64,000 bases of DNA from Tetrahymena elliotti 4EA (lineage: Eukaryota > Ciliophora > Oligohymenophorea > Hymenostomatida > Tetrahymenidae). The position numbers and the translations under genes are program-made. The notes under the pieces were generated by a model, which ran no database searches, was not told the origin of the DNA, and saw only the letters and a program-made list of their open reading frames with translations. This document shows, one piece after another, positions 1 through 10,500 of the stretch; within the stretch, counting starts at the first letter, position 1, and each line of letters begins with the position of its first letter. The stretch lies in contig JH720317.1 in assembly GCA_000231825.2 (NCBI GenBank), positions 755,060 through 819,059 of the forward strand, written 5' to 3'.

Positions 1-122
1 GCTAAAGTAATGGTTGGGAAAAGAACTAATCCTTGTTTAAATAAATCAACAGTGACCCAAAGCGTGCAAGCACTAGCTAAATTTGGAAATAATCCGGCAA
101 TTATAAAATCAATTTTATTCAT
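1..122 (-). CDS. N-terminus of a polytopic membrane protein (partial, runs off the left edge)
   Basis: Only the first 40 codons are inside the window, starting at the ATG complementary to 120-122. They read MNKIDFIIAGLFPNLASAC and continue into a hydrophobic stretch that ends at LFPTITLA. They match the start of the complete paralogue at 3355-4836 (MNKSDFIIAGLFSNLVSAC...) almost residue for residue, so this is a second copy of that family. The first hydrophobic segment begins at about residue 5. Function is unknown. A short CT microsatellite lies just upstream of the start (about 128-144). Confidence 0.75.
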   Translation of the reverse strand, partial: MNKIDFIIAGLFPNLASACTLWVTVDLFKQGLVLFPTITL

Positions 123-609
123 TCTTGCTTTCTCTCTCTCTCTTATGAAAAATACTAAATTTAATCAAAATATCTAAATCTGATGATATTTATTTCTTTA
201 ATTATTTATTTATCAAATACCCACAAATAATTAAATAGATACAAATCTCTCAAAATAAAAGATAAGAGTTTAGATGAATGAAAAAATAAAATAGATTCTT
301 ATTTTGCTTAAGATAGTTTTTATACTGTATTATATATTTTTTTTTCCTGTAAAAAAATTATTTGCATCCTCTAAAATTTATGATTATTTTTTTATGAAAA
401 TAATTTGATAATAAAAATATTTTTTTAGTTTTTTAATTTGAATTTTAAGTATGTTTTATTTTTGACTTCAGCAATATTTAATAAGTTGTTAGTAAAATGA
501 AAAAATTTTGTGTTTTTTTTCAGTAAAAATTAATCTTCCAAAAACATAAATTAATAATAATTAATTGGTTATATTTTTTCTTCTTAGTCTTTAATATTAT
601 GAAATCTCA
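123..609. other. A+T-rich spacer
   Basis: This is the 5' flank of the left-edge membrane-protein gene. Apart from the CT microsatellite at about 128-144 I see homopolymer A/T runs only. The first 100 bases resemble the flank upstream of the paralogue (4837-4980), so the duplication included promoter-side sequence. Confidence 0.6.
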
Positions 610-1140
610 AAAGAATTTTATCATTTAAATCATAAAGTATCATAGCCAGGTTTATTCTTTAAAAAATCACTAATTAAAATAAGGAAAATAAGAATTGATA
701 GTTAAGATGGTTAGATTTATTATTTAAATGCTCAAAAAATAGCAAAATGATCATAATTATAATTAGAGTATCTATCAGTTTATTAATATTCTTTTGAAAT
801 CTAAATTTATTTATGATGTAGGATGCCAAAATGTCAAAGGTATATTCTCTACTTCATATAAAAGGAGATAGACTGATTCCAAACTAATTATATTACTAAT
901 AATTAGACAATAAGAGCCGACAAAGGTATTTTATTTATTTAGAGATAGGTAATCTTTAAATTAGCTAATTAATTTAGGTATTCAAAAAGCTTGAGAGAGA
1001 TAAAATCTATCAAAGAAACAAAGCTAATATAATTGTTAGAAAAATATTTAAACATTGCAAAAATAGGTAAATAATAATCTTCGAAATATAGGCACTAAGG
1101 TTAGGAAATAATCTAGCTATTAAAAGATAGCTTTGTTCAT
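610..1140 (-). pseudogene. Decayed, internally deleted copy of the polytopic membrane protein
   Basis: From the ATG complementary to 1138-1140 the sequence reads MNKAIF. After a one-base frameshift it continues LIARLFPNLSAYI, which matches the family start (MNKSDFIIAGLFSNLVSAC). A fragment like LALVILDR follows. Most of the middle is missing, and the reading resumes at about 745-960 with LYEVENIP and ILIN, the C-terminal region of the intact gene, broken by an in-frame TGA. The frameshift, the TGA and the large deletion argue that it makes no normal product. The lower boundary is approximate. Confidence 0.6.
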
Positions 1141-1568
1141 TTTTTGAGTTTTTCTGATTTTATTTGACCAAATGTTATTTAATAAATTTATTAATATTTC
1201 CAAAATAATTTTCTTTGTTCTTCTATTTTTTTACATAAGTTATCTATCTGTAAAGCAATTTTATCAGAAATTGGTATCAAAAAGAATTGAAATAAAAATA
1301 AAATTGAATATTTATTTAAAATGAGTAGTCAGTCTGAATTATTTTTTATGAAATATTATAAGATATTTTATATATTTAATTAAATTGTAATTGCAAAACT
1401 AAAATAAATATTAGTTTAAATGCAAAATATCTAAAATTATTTTTACTTAGTTGAGAAATACAAAATAAATCTATTATGTATTGATTTATAAAAAAAGTTA
1501 TTATTTAATAATCTGTAAAAAAGTTTAAATCGTTTTTGATTAAAAGAAAATGCATATGTAAATATTTA
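1141..1568. other. A+T-rich spacer
   Basis: I see no reading frame or RNA here. It separates the 3' end of the decayed dehydrogenase copy from the 5' end of the decayed membrane-protein copy. Confidence 0.55.
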
Positions 1569-2603
1569 TCAATTTTTTGCAATAGCATTCATTTGATCAT
1601 TAGTATATGTAATTGTTCTATCAAATTATTCACTGCTACTGCTAAAGCGACCTTCTGCTTCTATAATAATAGCCCAAGCACAGTCTACACTCTCAATACT
1701 GGGTCCACAACAACAACAAAAATATTAAAAAAATTTTTCAGAACATCTAGAATCATTTTCTCTATCAAAAAGCCTTTAATTTAAAAAAATGGCTAACATA
1801 CATTCAAATAATATATATTTTTAATTATGCCTGGTTAGAAGATAGAATAATATCTGAAATTTAAATCTTTAATTGCTTGTATAGCCTATTATTGGTATTA
1901 TTATAAATAATTATTAAATTTATATTTATTTACTTATTATCCTTTAATTTTAAGGGAAAAAAACCTAGAATTAGTATTAGCTCCTACTGAGCTTAAGAGA
2001 GAGAAATGAGGTATTTCTATTATTTTTTAAAATTAACTAAAAATTACTTCATATTAATCAATAAATAATATTTTTACTATTATGTTCTGCAATTTAGGCA
2101 CCCCAGAAACATTATGTAAAATCTACTTTATAGAATTGCTCTTTTTAAAATAAATTAATAATTAATACTAAATAAAGTGATAATTATTTTTATTTTATCT
2201 TTCCTTCCTTTGTTCTTGAGCCTAAAGTGCAAAAGAAAGAATCATAATTTCTAAATTAGATCCATTTTTCAGTTTCTTACAACTCATCTAAACTACCTAC
2301 TTCTATTATTTTCAATTTTTAGGCTCCTAATTTTTGTTTAATAAAGCAATTAAACTTGACATTTTTCATTTAGTTTTTTTACCTTACATGTTGTCCCATT
2401 CATTTAACTTTCTTCTAACTATTACTGCTACTTCTACCCATTTTTTGCTGCGACATAATTCTCTGACTAAAAACTATAACAAATTAAAATAAAAAGTTAA
2501 AGAGCTTTTAAAATAAAATTAAACTCACTCTTCCAATAACTCCAGTTGAGCCAAGAATGACAGCTTTTAAACCTCTATTAGGATTAAGATTATTCTATTC
2601 CAT
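1569..2603 (-). pseudogene. HTATIP2-like atypical short-chain dehydrogenase, decayed duplicate
   Basis: This is a paralogue of the gene at 5881-6923, with the same exon order and start (MEQNNLNPNRG, then the nucleotide-binding GSTGVIGR). Four things suggest it is no longer a normal enzyme. The third intron (2142-2198) has AT instead of GT at its donor and AA instead of AG at its acceptor; it is 57 nt with no TGA, so it would be read through as 19 extra residues. The catalytic Tyr of YxxxK is Ser (TCC at about 1955-1957). The intron after QPG starts GC instead of GT (1829-1830). The last exon is 4 nt shorter than in the paralogue (about 1761-1773), which shifts the C-terminus out of frame. The first three exons are still clean, so decay may be recent. 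An alternative is a transcribed gene with a new C-terminus. Confidence 0.7.
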
Positions 2604-3354
2604 TTTAATATTTCCAGGTTAGATTAGGTTATTCAAGATATATATTAATTTTTATCAAATAATTTTTGAAAATCATTTCTGTCTGAATTTAAAATAAGTA
2701 TGTTTATCCAATTCCAAAAAAAAGAATTTTAGAATATAAGTTTAGCTGCTGTAAGATTTGTTTTTACATTAATTTTATTTTTTAATTAGAGAAGCAAAAT
2801 CCAGACATTCTATTTACCTATTTCAGAATAAAAATTTTTTAAAAATAATAAATACATGAAAAAATGATCAGAAAGTAACCTCAGAGTTTAAAGATTTTTA
2901 ATTATCTGTTTTATAATAAATTACTCTTGATATTATTAAGCTACTAATGAACTGATAATTTTACAAAATAAATTATTTTTTATTAATTGTAAATATTAAA
3001 TGTAAGTTTTGTTTAATAAATAAATATTTTTTTAAAGTTACTTTTTTATTAAAATACTAAATTTTTGATGAAGTTGTAGATCTACAAAATTTATTACCAT
3101 CTTATAAATTAAATAGTAGGAAACTTTGTGGATGAAATGTAATTTACCTAGCTATTAAAAAATCCTGCTTAATACCAGAGATAATCCAAGGATGAAAAAT
3201 AACATAGAAATTTACAACCGAAAAATACAGAACAGCATAAATAAAAAAAATAATACTCTTTATTATTATTACATAAATAAAAAAGATTTATGACTAAAAA
3301 TTAAAACTAATTCTGATTTGTATCATTATTTATCTAAAAAATTAAATATCCAAT
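2604..3354. other. A+T-rich spacer with a possible membrane-protein relic
   Basis: This is the 3' flank of the membrane-protein gene and the 5' flank of the decayed dehydrogenase. At about 3148-3175 the minus strand reads KQDFLIAR, which resembles the family start NKIDFIIAG. It is too short to call. Nothing else is supported. Confidence 0.45.
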
Positions 3355-4836
3355 TCACTTTGAACTAATTGTATTCATGCCATTTTCCATACTATATAAA
3401 TCATAAAGAATTTAAGAAGGATTTATTTCAAAAAATTTGATTATTAATTTTTGGAAAGCTAGTATTTAGAGTTAAGAGGTCTTTATTTTTTGTTTAATAG
3501 CTAAATACCCAGGAAAATATTTATAATCATATTCATCATTCAATTAGATCATTGATCTATTTATTAATATTCTTTAGTAATCTAAATTCAGATAGGATGT
3601 GTTTGGTAAGAATATTTTCGGTATATTTTCAACTTCATACAAAAAATAATAGACTGCTTCTAAGTTGACTAAGTTGTCAAAAAAAAAAAAGTTAGACTTT
3701 GCTATAATATTATATTTTACAATTTAAAGACTTGATTTGTCTTTGAATTACGTGAGTAATTTAAGTAATTTTATTTACTCAGTAAAATTCAAATCCTCAT
3801 CAAGTTCTTCTTATTTATCATTATTTTATCTCTATTTTATTTGATAATCAACATAAATATGGCAATTAAATTTTAAATGATTTTCAATAAAAGGTATTAT
3901 TTAGTTCTTTCTTTTAATTGAATCGTTGCTAAAAATTATTTTTTCAGAAACTAAGATATATCTTAAATGGTGGAATATATAATCAGTTTATAGTAAAATG
4001 CTCCAAAGAAAAGGCCTTTTGTCTTCAAAATAAGTAGAAATTATAATTAAGCTGACAATATAAAAGGACTTTGTAATTAAGGTTGCTTTTGAAGCAATAA
4101 AGTATTAATATTTATTCTTTTATGAGTTTGTTGCAAGGTATGTACTAAAATGATTTTGATCTAAAACAGAGGCAAAAACCCAATTAATTGTTTCCATTTT
4201 TGAGTTTTTTATGAACTAATTAGAGTATATTTTGTAAAAGATAGTTTCTACAATTGTAAGACAAAATATTACAACTCCAAATGTTAGACTAGTAGTAATA
4301 GAACATCTTAATAATGTCAGACTTGCAATCATTATTTTGGTGATAATGCTATATTCTTTTAAGTCATCAGCTAATATGCTCACTAAATATCCACCAGATT
4401 GATACTTGCGACTATATAGAAGGCATACTACAATAATAAAGTACAAACTGAGAGTATAAGTAAAAATAATTATAAATCTATTTTAAGTGATAATTTCCTG
4501 ATTATTACTCAAATCAATAAATATCAGCAACAAAGGATAATATACTAAAAGATAAAACTATTCTAATTTTGAAACAAACAATTACCAATTCTTTTCATTC
4601 ATATTTAGGAAGCCTAAAAACAAAGCAGGGTATATTCTTTTAAAACCTTTTATTGTACTTTTAGATTCATATGGTTTATCTAATGTAGCTATCATTCTAT
4701 CTAAAATAACCAAGGCTAAAGTAATTGCTGGAAACAGAACTAATTATTATTTAAATAAATTAACAGTAACCCAAAGCGCACAAGCACTAACTAAGTTTGA
4801 AAATAATCCAGCAATTATAAAATCGCTTTTATTCAT
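3355..4836 (-). CDS. Polytopic membrane protein of unknown function, 493 aa
   Basis: This is an intronless frame of 494 codons from the ATG complementary to 4834-4836 to the TGA complementary to 3355-3357. It contains many TAA/TAG codons read as Gln. I do not recognise the family. About six hydrophobic segments are visible: residues near 7-30 (FIIAGLFSNLVSACALWVTV), 33-52, 105-121, 137-158 (FTYTLSLYFIIVVCLLY), 180-215 (two closely spaced or one long) and 255-275. The C-terminal 220 residues are hydrophilic and probably cytosolic. A 12-base T run in the coding strand near 3669-3680 encodes FFFF. At least three other copies or fragments lie in the first 5.2 kb, so the family is being duplicated locally next to the dehydrogenase gene. 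Receptor, transporter and channel-accessory roles all remain possible. Confidence 0.8.
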
Positions 4837-5113
4837 TCTTGCTTTCTCTTTTCTTATGAAATAAAATACAAAATTTAATCAAAATATCTAAATCTGATGA
4901 TTTATAACTTTAATTATTTATCTAATACCGATAAATAGATACAAATCTCTCAAAATAAAAGATAATATTTTAAAAGTAAATACAGTTTAGAGTTTTGATG
5001 AATCAAAAAATAAAAATAAAATTAGATTAATTTTGTATATTTTTATTAAAATTTAAATTCTTGTTAATTTTTCTCATGTGAGAATTTTATTTATTAAAAT
5101 AATCCTCCCAAAT
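4837..5113. other. 5' flank of the 493-residue membrane protein
   Basis: This stretch is A+T-rich and contains a CTTTCTCTTTTCTT tract just upstream of the start. It is similar to the flank at 123-300. No promoter element can be called by eye. Confidence 0.5.
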
Positions 5114-5209
5114 TCAATTTAGCCTTGCTAAAACAGGCATAGCTATTAAATAAATGTAGGCAATGATTAAGTTATGAAGTAATCCAGCTATTAAAAAACC
5201 ATTTTTGTT
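5114..5209 (-). pseudogene. Short N-terminal relic of the membrane-protein family
   Basis: The minus strand reads NKNGFLIAGLLHNLIIAY and then about a dozen further hydrophobic residues before a TGA. This matches the first 30 residues of the family (NKSDFIIAGLFSNLVSAC). No initiating ATG is aligned and nothing downstream is preserved, so it is a truncated remnant. Confidence 0.5.
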
Positions 5210-5880
5210 CAAACTTTATTAAGTTTTATTTGACCATAAATGATAAGATGAATAATATTTTCTTTTAAATTTTCTTAATTTTTTCTTTTACTTATGTAAT
5301 TTGAAAAGTATTTTCTATTCATAAAAGAGACAATCAATTATTTTTTATCAATAATAAATTAAGATAAATCTGCTCCAAAATTATTTTTAGTATTTTTAAC
5401 ATACCTTCTCAAATATTTTAAACAAAATTTCTTGACAATCTAGAATTAACATTTTATTGATAGTTATTAATCTAAATATTTTCATTATTCAAATTTTTCT
5501 TTGTAATTTGAAGTAAAGATTTTATATTCTAAGGTTTCTTAAATATTTTATCATTAATTAATCTCTTATATTCTCATAAAAATAATTTACATAAATTGAC
5601 ATTTTATGTGAATTCATTTAATTAGTAATATCCATATATTAGGAGTTCAGACATCAATAATCTTAAGCAAAAATAAAAGAAATTGAATAAATAAATGTGA
5701 TTTTATATCTATCTAAAATATTTAAAAATTTTTTTAAAATTTTTTTCATAATTTTTTTCTGAGTTATGAAAATAAATAAATCTATTATATTCAAAGAATT
5801 TCTGGTGTTTTATAAATTAATTTCTTTAGAAATTATATATTTATATTATTAAGGATTTACTAATTTTATACAAATAAATA
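5210..5880. other. A+T-rich spacer
   Basis: It lies downstream of the intact dehydrogenase gene. I see only A/T homopolymers and no frame of interest. Confidence 0.55.
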
Positions 5881-6923
5881 TCAATTTTTTGCAATAGCAT
5901 TCATTTATGCATTTTTATAAGTAATTGTTCTATCAAATTATTCACTGCTACTGCTAAAGCGACCTTCTGCTTCTATAATCATAGCCCTAGCACAATCTAC
6001 ACTCTCAATACTGGGTCCACAACAACAGCAGAAATATTAAAAGAACTTTTCAACACATCTTGAATCATTATCTCTATTTCTCAAAAACCCTTTAATTTAA
6101 AAAAATAGCTAACATATATTCAAAGAATATAAATATTTTTGAATTATATATACCTGGCTAGAAGATAGAATAATATCTAAAATTTAAATCTTTAATTGCT
6201 TATTCAATCTATTATTAATAGTTGTATTTACCAATAATAATTTAATTTTATGAATTCATACCTATCCTTTTGTTTTAGTGTATAAAAACATGGATTTAGC
6301 ATCTGCTCCTACTGAGCTTAAGAGAGAGAAGTGAGGTATTTCTATTATTTATTAAAACAAATAAAAATTACTGAATAGAAAAAAATAATCTTTTTACTAT
6401 TATGTTCAGCTATTTAGGCACCCCAGAAACAATATGTAAAATCTACTTTATAGAATTGCTCCTTTTAAAATAAATTAATAATGGTTATTAGATTAAAAAG
6501 ATAATTATTTTATTTTACCTTTCCTTCCTTTGTTCTTGAACCTAAAGTGCAAAAGAAAGAATCATAATTTCTAAATTAGATCCATTTTTCAGTTTCTTAC
6601 AACTCATCTAAACTGCCTACTTCTATTATTTTCAGTTTTTCTGCTCCTAATTTTGGTTTAAGAAAGCAATTAAGCTTGACATTTTTCATTTAGTTTTTTT
6701 TACCTTAAATATTGTTCCATTCATTTAACTTTCTTCTAACTATTACTGCTACTTCTACCCATTTTTTGTTGCTACACAATTCTCTAACTAAAACCTAAAA
6801 TAAATAAATAGGAATACATTTATAATGTTCATTTTGAATTAAACTAACTCTTCCAATAGCTCCTGTGGAGCCAAGAATGACAGCTTTTAATCCTCTATTA
6901 GGATTAAGATTATTCTATTCCAT
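5881..6923 (-). CDS. HTATIP2/TIP30-like atypical short-chain dehydrogenase
   Basis: I can trace seven exons that give 702 coding bases and 233 residues: 6849-6923, 6704-6794, 6519-6646, 6398-6461, 6262-6341, 6154-6208 and 5881-6089. All introns are GT...AG. The length is close to the 242 residues of human HTATIP2. Landmarks in order are the dinucleotide-binding loop VILGSTGAIGR (residues 15-25), a VIVRRKL strand, FFCTLGSRTKEGK, FYKVDF, HFSLLSSVGAD, the catalytic pair in LYTKTKG (YxxxK), YYSIFQPG, and VDCARAM near the C-terminus. Each has a counterpart in HTATIP2. Family members bind NADP(H); the animal protein is also linked to nuclear-transport regulation, and which role applies here is unknown. 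The last exon begins with four consecutive Cys after KFFQYF, which is odd for the family. The copy at 1569-2603 is decayed, so this is probably the working one. Confidence 0.88.
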
Positions 6924-7543
6924 TTTAGTATTTTCAGGTTAAATTTGGTTGTGAAGATATAATAATTATTATAAAGTAATATATGAAATTAATTTTTGTT
7001 TGAATTGATCTCTAATATTTAATTAAATAAATGATTATATTTTACATTCTAATTTGATTTAAAATAAAAATGTTGATCCAATACAAAAAACGAAAGAATA
7101 TTAGAATAGTAGATTAGTTGGTGTAAGATTTGTTTTTTACATTACTTTTATTTTTCCAATTAGAAACAAAAGTCATTCTATTTTTCTATTTGATCAAGCA
7201 ATAATAATATTAAGAAGGATCAGAAACTAACATAAATATTTTAAAAATTTAATAATAATCAGTTCTAATAATTAATCATAAATATAGGAAATTAATTAAT
7301 TTTTGTGGATTTTAAATTAAATATGAGTTTTGATTAAAAAATCTTTTTTTAATGTTACTTTCTTTTAATTTTATTTTACTAATATACCAGATTATTAAAG
7401 ATAATCCAAATACCAAAAAAAGTATTTAATTTCAAGTAATTTTATCATTTTCCAAAAAATTATTTGGTAAGTTTTATTTCAGAATAATTATTATTGCTTT
7501 AGAAATTTTAAGGTATATATATTTACATAGATTATAAATAATT
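6924..7543. other. A+T-rich spacer
   Basis: It lies between channel gene A (3' end) and the dehydrogenase (5' end). Part of it resembles the flank upstream of the dehydrogenase copy at 2604-2800, consistent with duplication of the block. I see no gene. Confidence 0.55.
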
Positions 7544-10500
7544 TCATAATAACTGTGTATTTTTATTACGATATTTAGTTTGTTAGGTATTTACAACGCC
7601 ACCATAGTATTAGGATTTTTTAGTTTTTCTATTTTTCATTTGTTTTTTGGTTTCTTTTCTTCTAATGTGGCCTCTTATTTGGTAGAAGTTTCCTAAAGGG
7701 AAATAATATTTGAAATTTTATATAGAATCTATTTCAATTTCATTATCTTCTACTATAATATACTCTTTCCATTCATCACCAATTTCTTCAATTCTTTAAT
7801 TTTTTAGTTAGGCTAATAAATAAATTTTTCTTAGAACTAAAATATCAATATCTTAAACTCCCTTAACACATCTTATTTAGAATTCTACATTTTAGCTGAA
7901 ATCTTCAGCAAGCTATTAATCGTGATGAAAATTAGGAGGTTAAGTTTATTTTTCATCTTCTATTTATTATTCCTATTAATCTTCATGTGGAGACGGTTCA
8001 TCTGGTATCATTTTAAGTGACTACAATTTATTTTTTATTGTATTTTCTTTGATAGCAAACTAAATAAACTTAGATTTGTTCTCTCTATTAACATCACCTA
8101 GAATATTATTTGGGTTATGCTTTGATGTACCTTAAGAAAATAGATGCTGGAAGCTTTGTCTTTAAGTGAAAGAATTCTAAGTATTTTATTTAGGCAGCTA
8201 TTTATCAGAGTGCTTTGATTCATTTGTTTAGATTTATTATGGTTGCAAATGTTATTGAGCTAGTTTTAATGTATAATTGGAATTATTTCTTCCATAGTAC
8301 AAAGAATCTCTATGTTTATTAGAGCTTTAAGTTGATTACTATTCTTATAAATTAATGGTAGCATGTTTTTTATCTTATCTATGGAATTTAGATGATTAAG
8401 TAGGAGTTTAGTTTCCACTTAGTAATTGTTTTTATCTTAGAATAAATGCACTTTAAGGTACGTCATGCTCAATAGATATTTATTATTAGCTTAAACCCTT
8501 TAAACTATTTCTAGAAATATTCCTTAATGATGTAGTAAATGTTTCATTTAGCTTTGAATTTATTTTACAACTTTATTTTTTTTCTTCAATTCTTTTTTGG
8601 ATTTCTTGTTCAACAATAGTTAAAGATTAAATAGATCTATTTGTTCTTCTCATTTGCAATTGCTCTTATATTGATAAATTATTTGGAGTATTATTGCTCT
8701 AATCCCATTCAGTGTTAATGTTACAGCTTTCATCTCTTAGCTAAATCAATGGTAAAAATTAATTTGTTTGCAAATTTATGCTTTGTTATTTTTATTTTGT
8801 TTGTCTTTAGAAAAGTAGTCCTTATGATGAAGCTTTTTTCTTTAAAGAACCAGAAAGAGGTTCAATATAGAAAGAATTTTCCTAAAATGGGGCAGTTTCA
8901 ACTTTTGATGATTTAGAATTACCCTAAGGATGATTTTTTTCATTAGAATTAGAATTCGAATTATTAATTGATGAATTAATATTATTATTTGTTACTTCAT
9001 TTTACAAAAATTTCTTTTCTTCATTTCTTAAAAATTATTATTGTTACATTAATATTTACAAATCAATAGAGTTTTATATTGAATCTTTAGATTTTTAGTT
9101 TGTGAATTATGCTACACCTGATCCGGTTTCATTGCTGTTAGTTAAAATTTCATTTGTATGTTTTTTAATTTATCTTTCAGTAGCCATTCCATCCTCTAAG
9201 CTAGTAATTTTAGGTAAATTATTTTATTAATTCAGGATGTTTTCTAATTTTTCACATTAATATTATTGCCCATAATTTATATCAGAAAATCCTTAGTTTA
9301 GAACTGGCAATTATAACTATTATTCGTTTTCTTAGGAGTTATGTAAATCTTTTATAATTTACTTTTCTTTTTTTTTTGGGATCATAGAATTTCTTATTTA
9401 ATTTTCATCCTCATTTTCTTTAATTATATCAAGTCTATTGTGATAATTATTTTTAAGAGTTTCTGCAGATTGTGCATGCTTTAGGATTGATTAATCACTA
9501 TTTGGTAAATTAATATGTAAGTCATTCTCTTTCAATTAGAAATTAACTGCATTTTCAAAATCAAGAAATTAATTTTAAATAGTTTTGTTACTCATAGACC
9601 TATTGTTCTATCTATCATTTTTATTCGTATTTGCTATTATAGGACTATGCTCTTTTACTTATTTTTCTAAATTATTAATATTGTAAACATCATATGGTGC
9701 TTTAAGATCATCTGGATGTAAGACAGATTACTAGACAATTGAATAGAGATCACTGTTGACAGATTGATTCAAATAATCAATTACATCCTTTCTTAAGTCT
9801 TCATAATTTAAATGGAAATTTTTTTTTGTAGCTTTTCTTTCAAACTTTACCCTTTCTTCTTATGTCGTTTTTTTAGGATTATATGTCAAAGTAAAATTTA
9901 CATAAGGACAATTCTCTAATTAATGATTAAACTCTCCACAAGAATAGCACTTCAATTTCATCAATGAGTAATCATGATTAAATAATATTTTATCTTTTAT
10001 TTCTGAAAATATCTCCTTTTATTTAACAAAATTTCTTTTTTAGCATAATATAAAATATAAATATTTTAATGTAAGTACATAGTCATCTGAATTATTTTTA
10101 ATTATCTACAAGAATTCATCTCTGCTTATGTAAGATAAAACAGTAACTGAGCTAGTTTTAGCTGTGTAAGCATTTTGTGTATTTGTAATGAATCCTTGCT
10201 AACCAAATACATCCTATTTCTAATAAATGATAAAAATAATTTTTATCTCTTTGGAGACATTTTTTATAATTTACCTTTAAAAACTTGAAGTTCATTTCTG
10301 GTTGAGATGTACATTTATCAATCTTTGTGAGAATAGGAATGGAAAGACTTACCTAGCCTTAGTTTATGAAATAAATTTTATCATTCAATTCCCCAAATTT
10401 GAAAATGATTTCTCCTGGAAAATAAACTTTCTGCTTAATTTGAAGAGTGACTTATTTTTGAGACTCTGAAGAGAACTTGGATATTCCTAAGTAGTTGATG

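Noticed and set aside
1536..1784. Plus-strand frame of 82 codons
   Set aside because: It is the antisense of the last dehydrogenase exon, whose minus-strand reading matches the paralogue and the HTATIP2 family.
9908..9949. Zinc knuckle as a sign of a retroelement Gag protein
   Set aside because: It is in frame downstream of a channel pore and CNBD-like domain in nine genes. No reverse transcriptase, protease or integrase motif is nearby.
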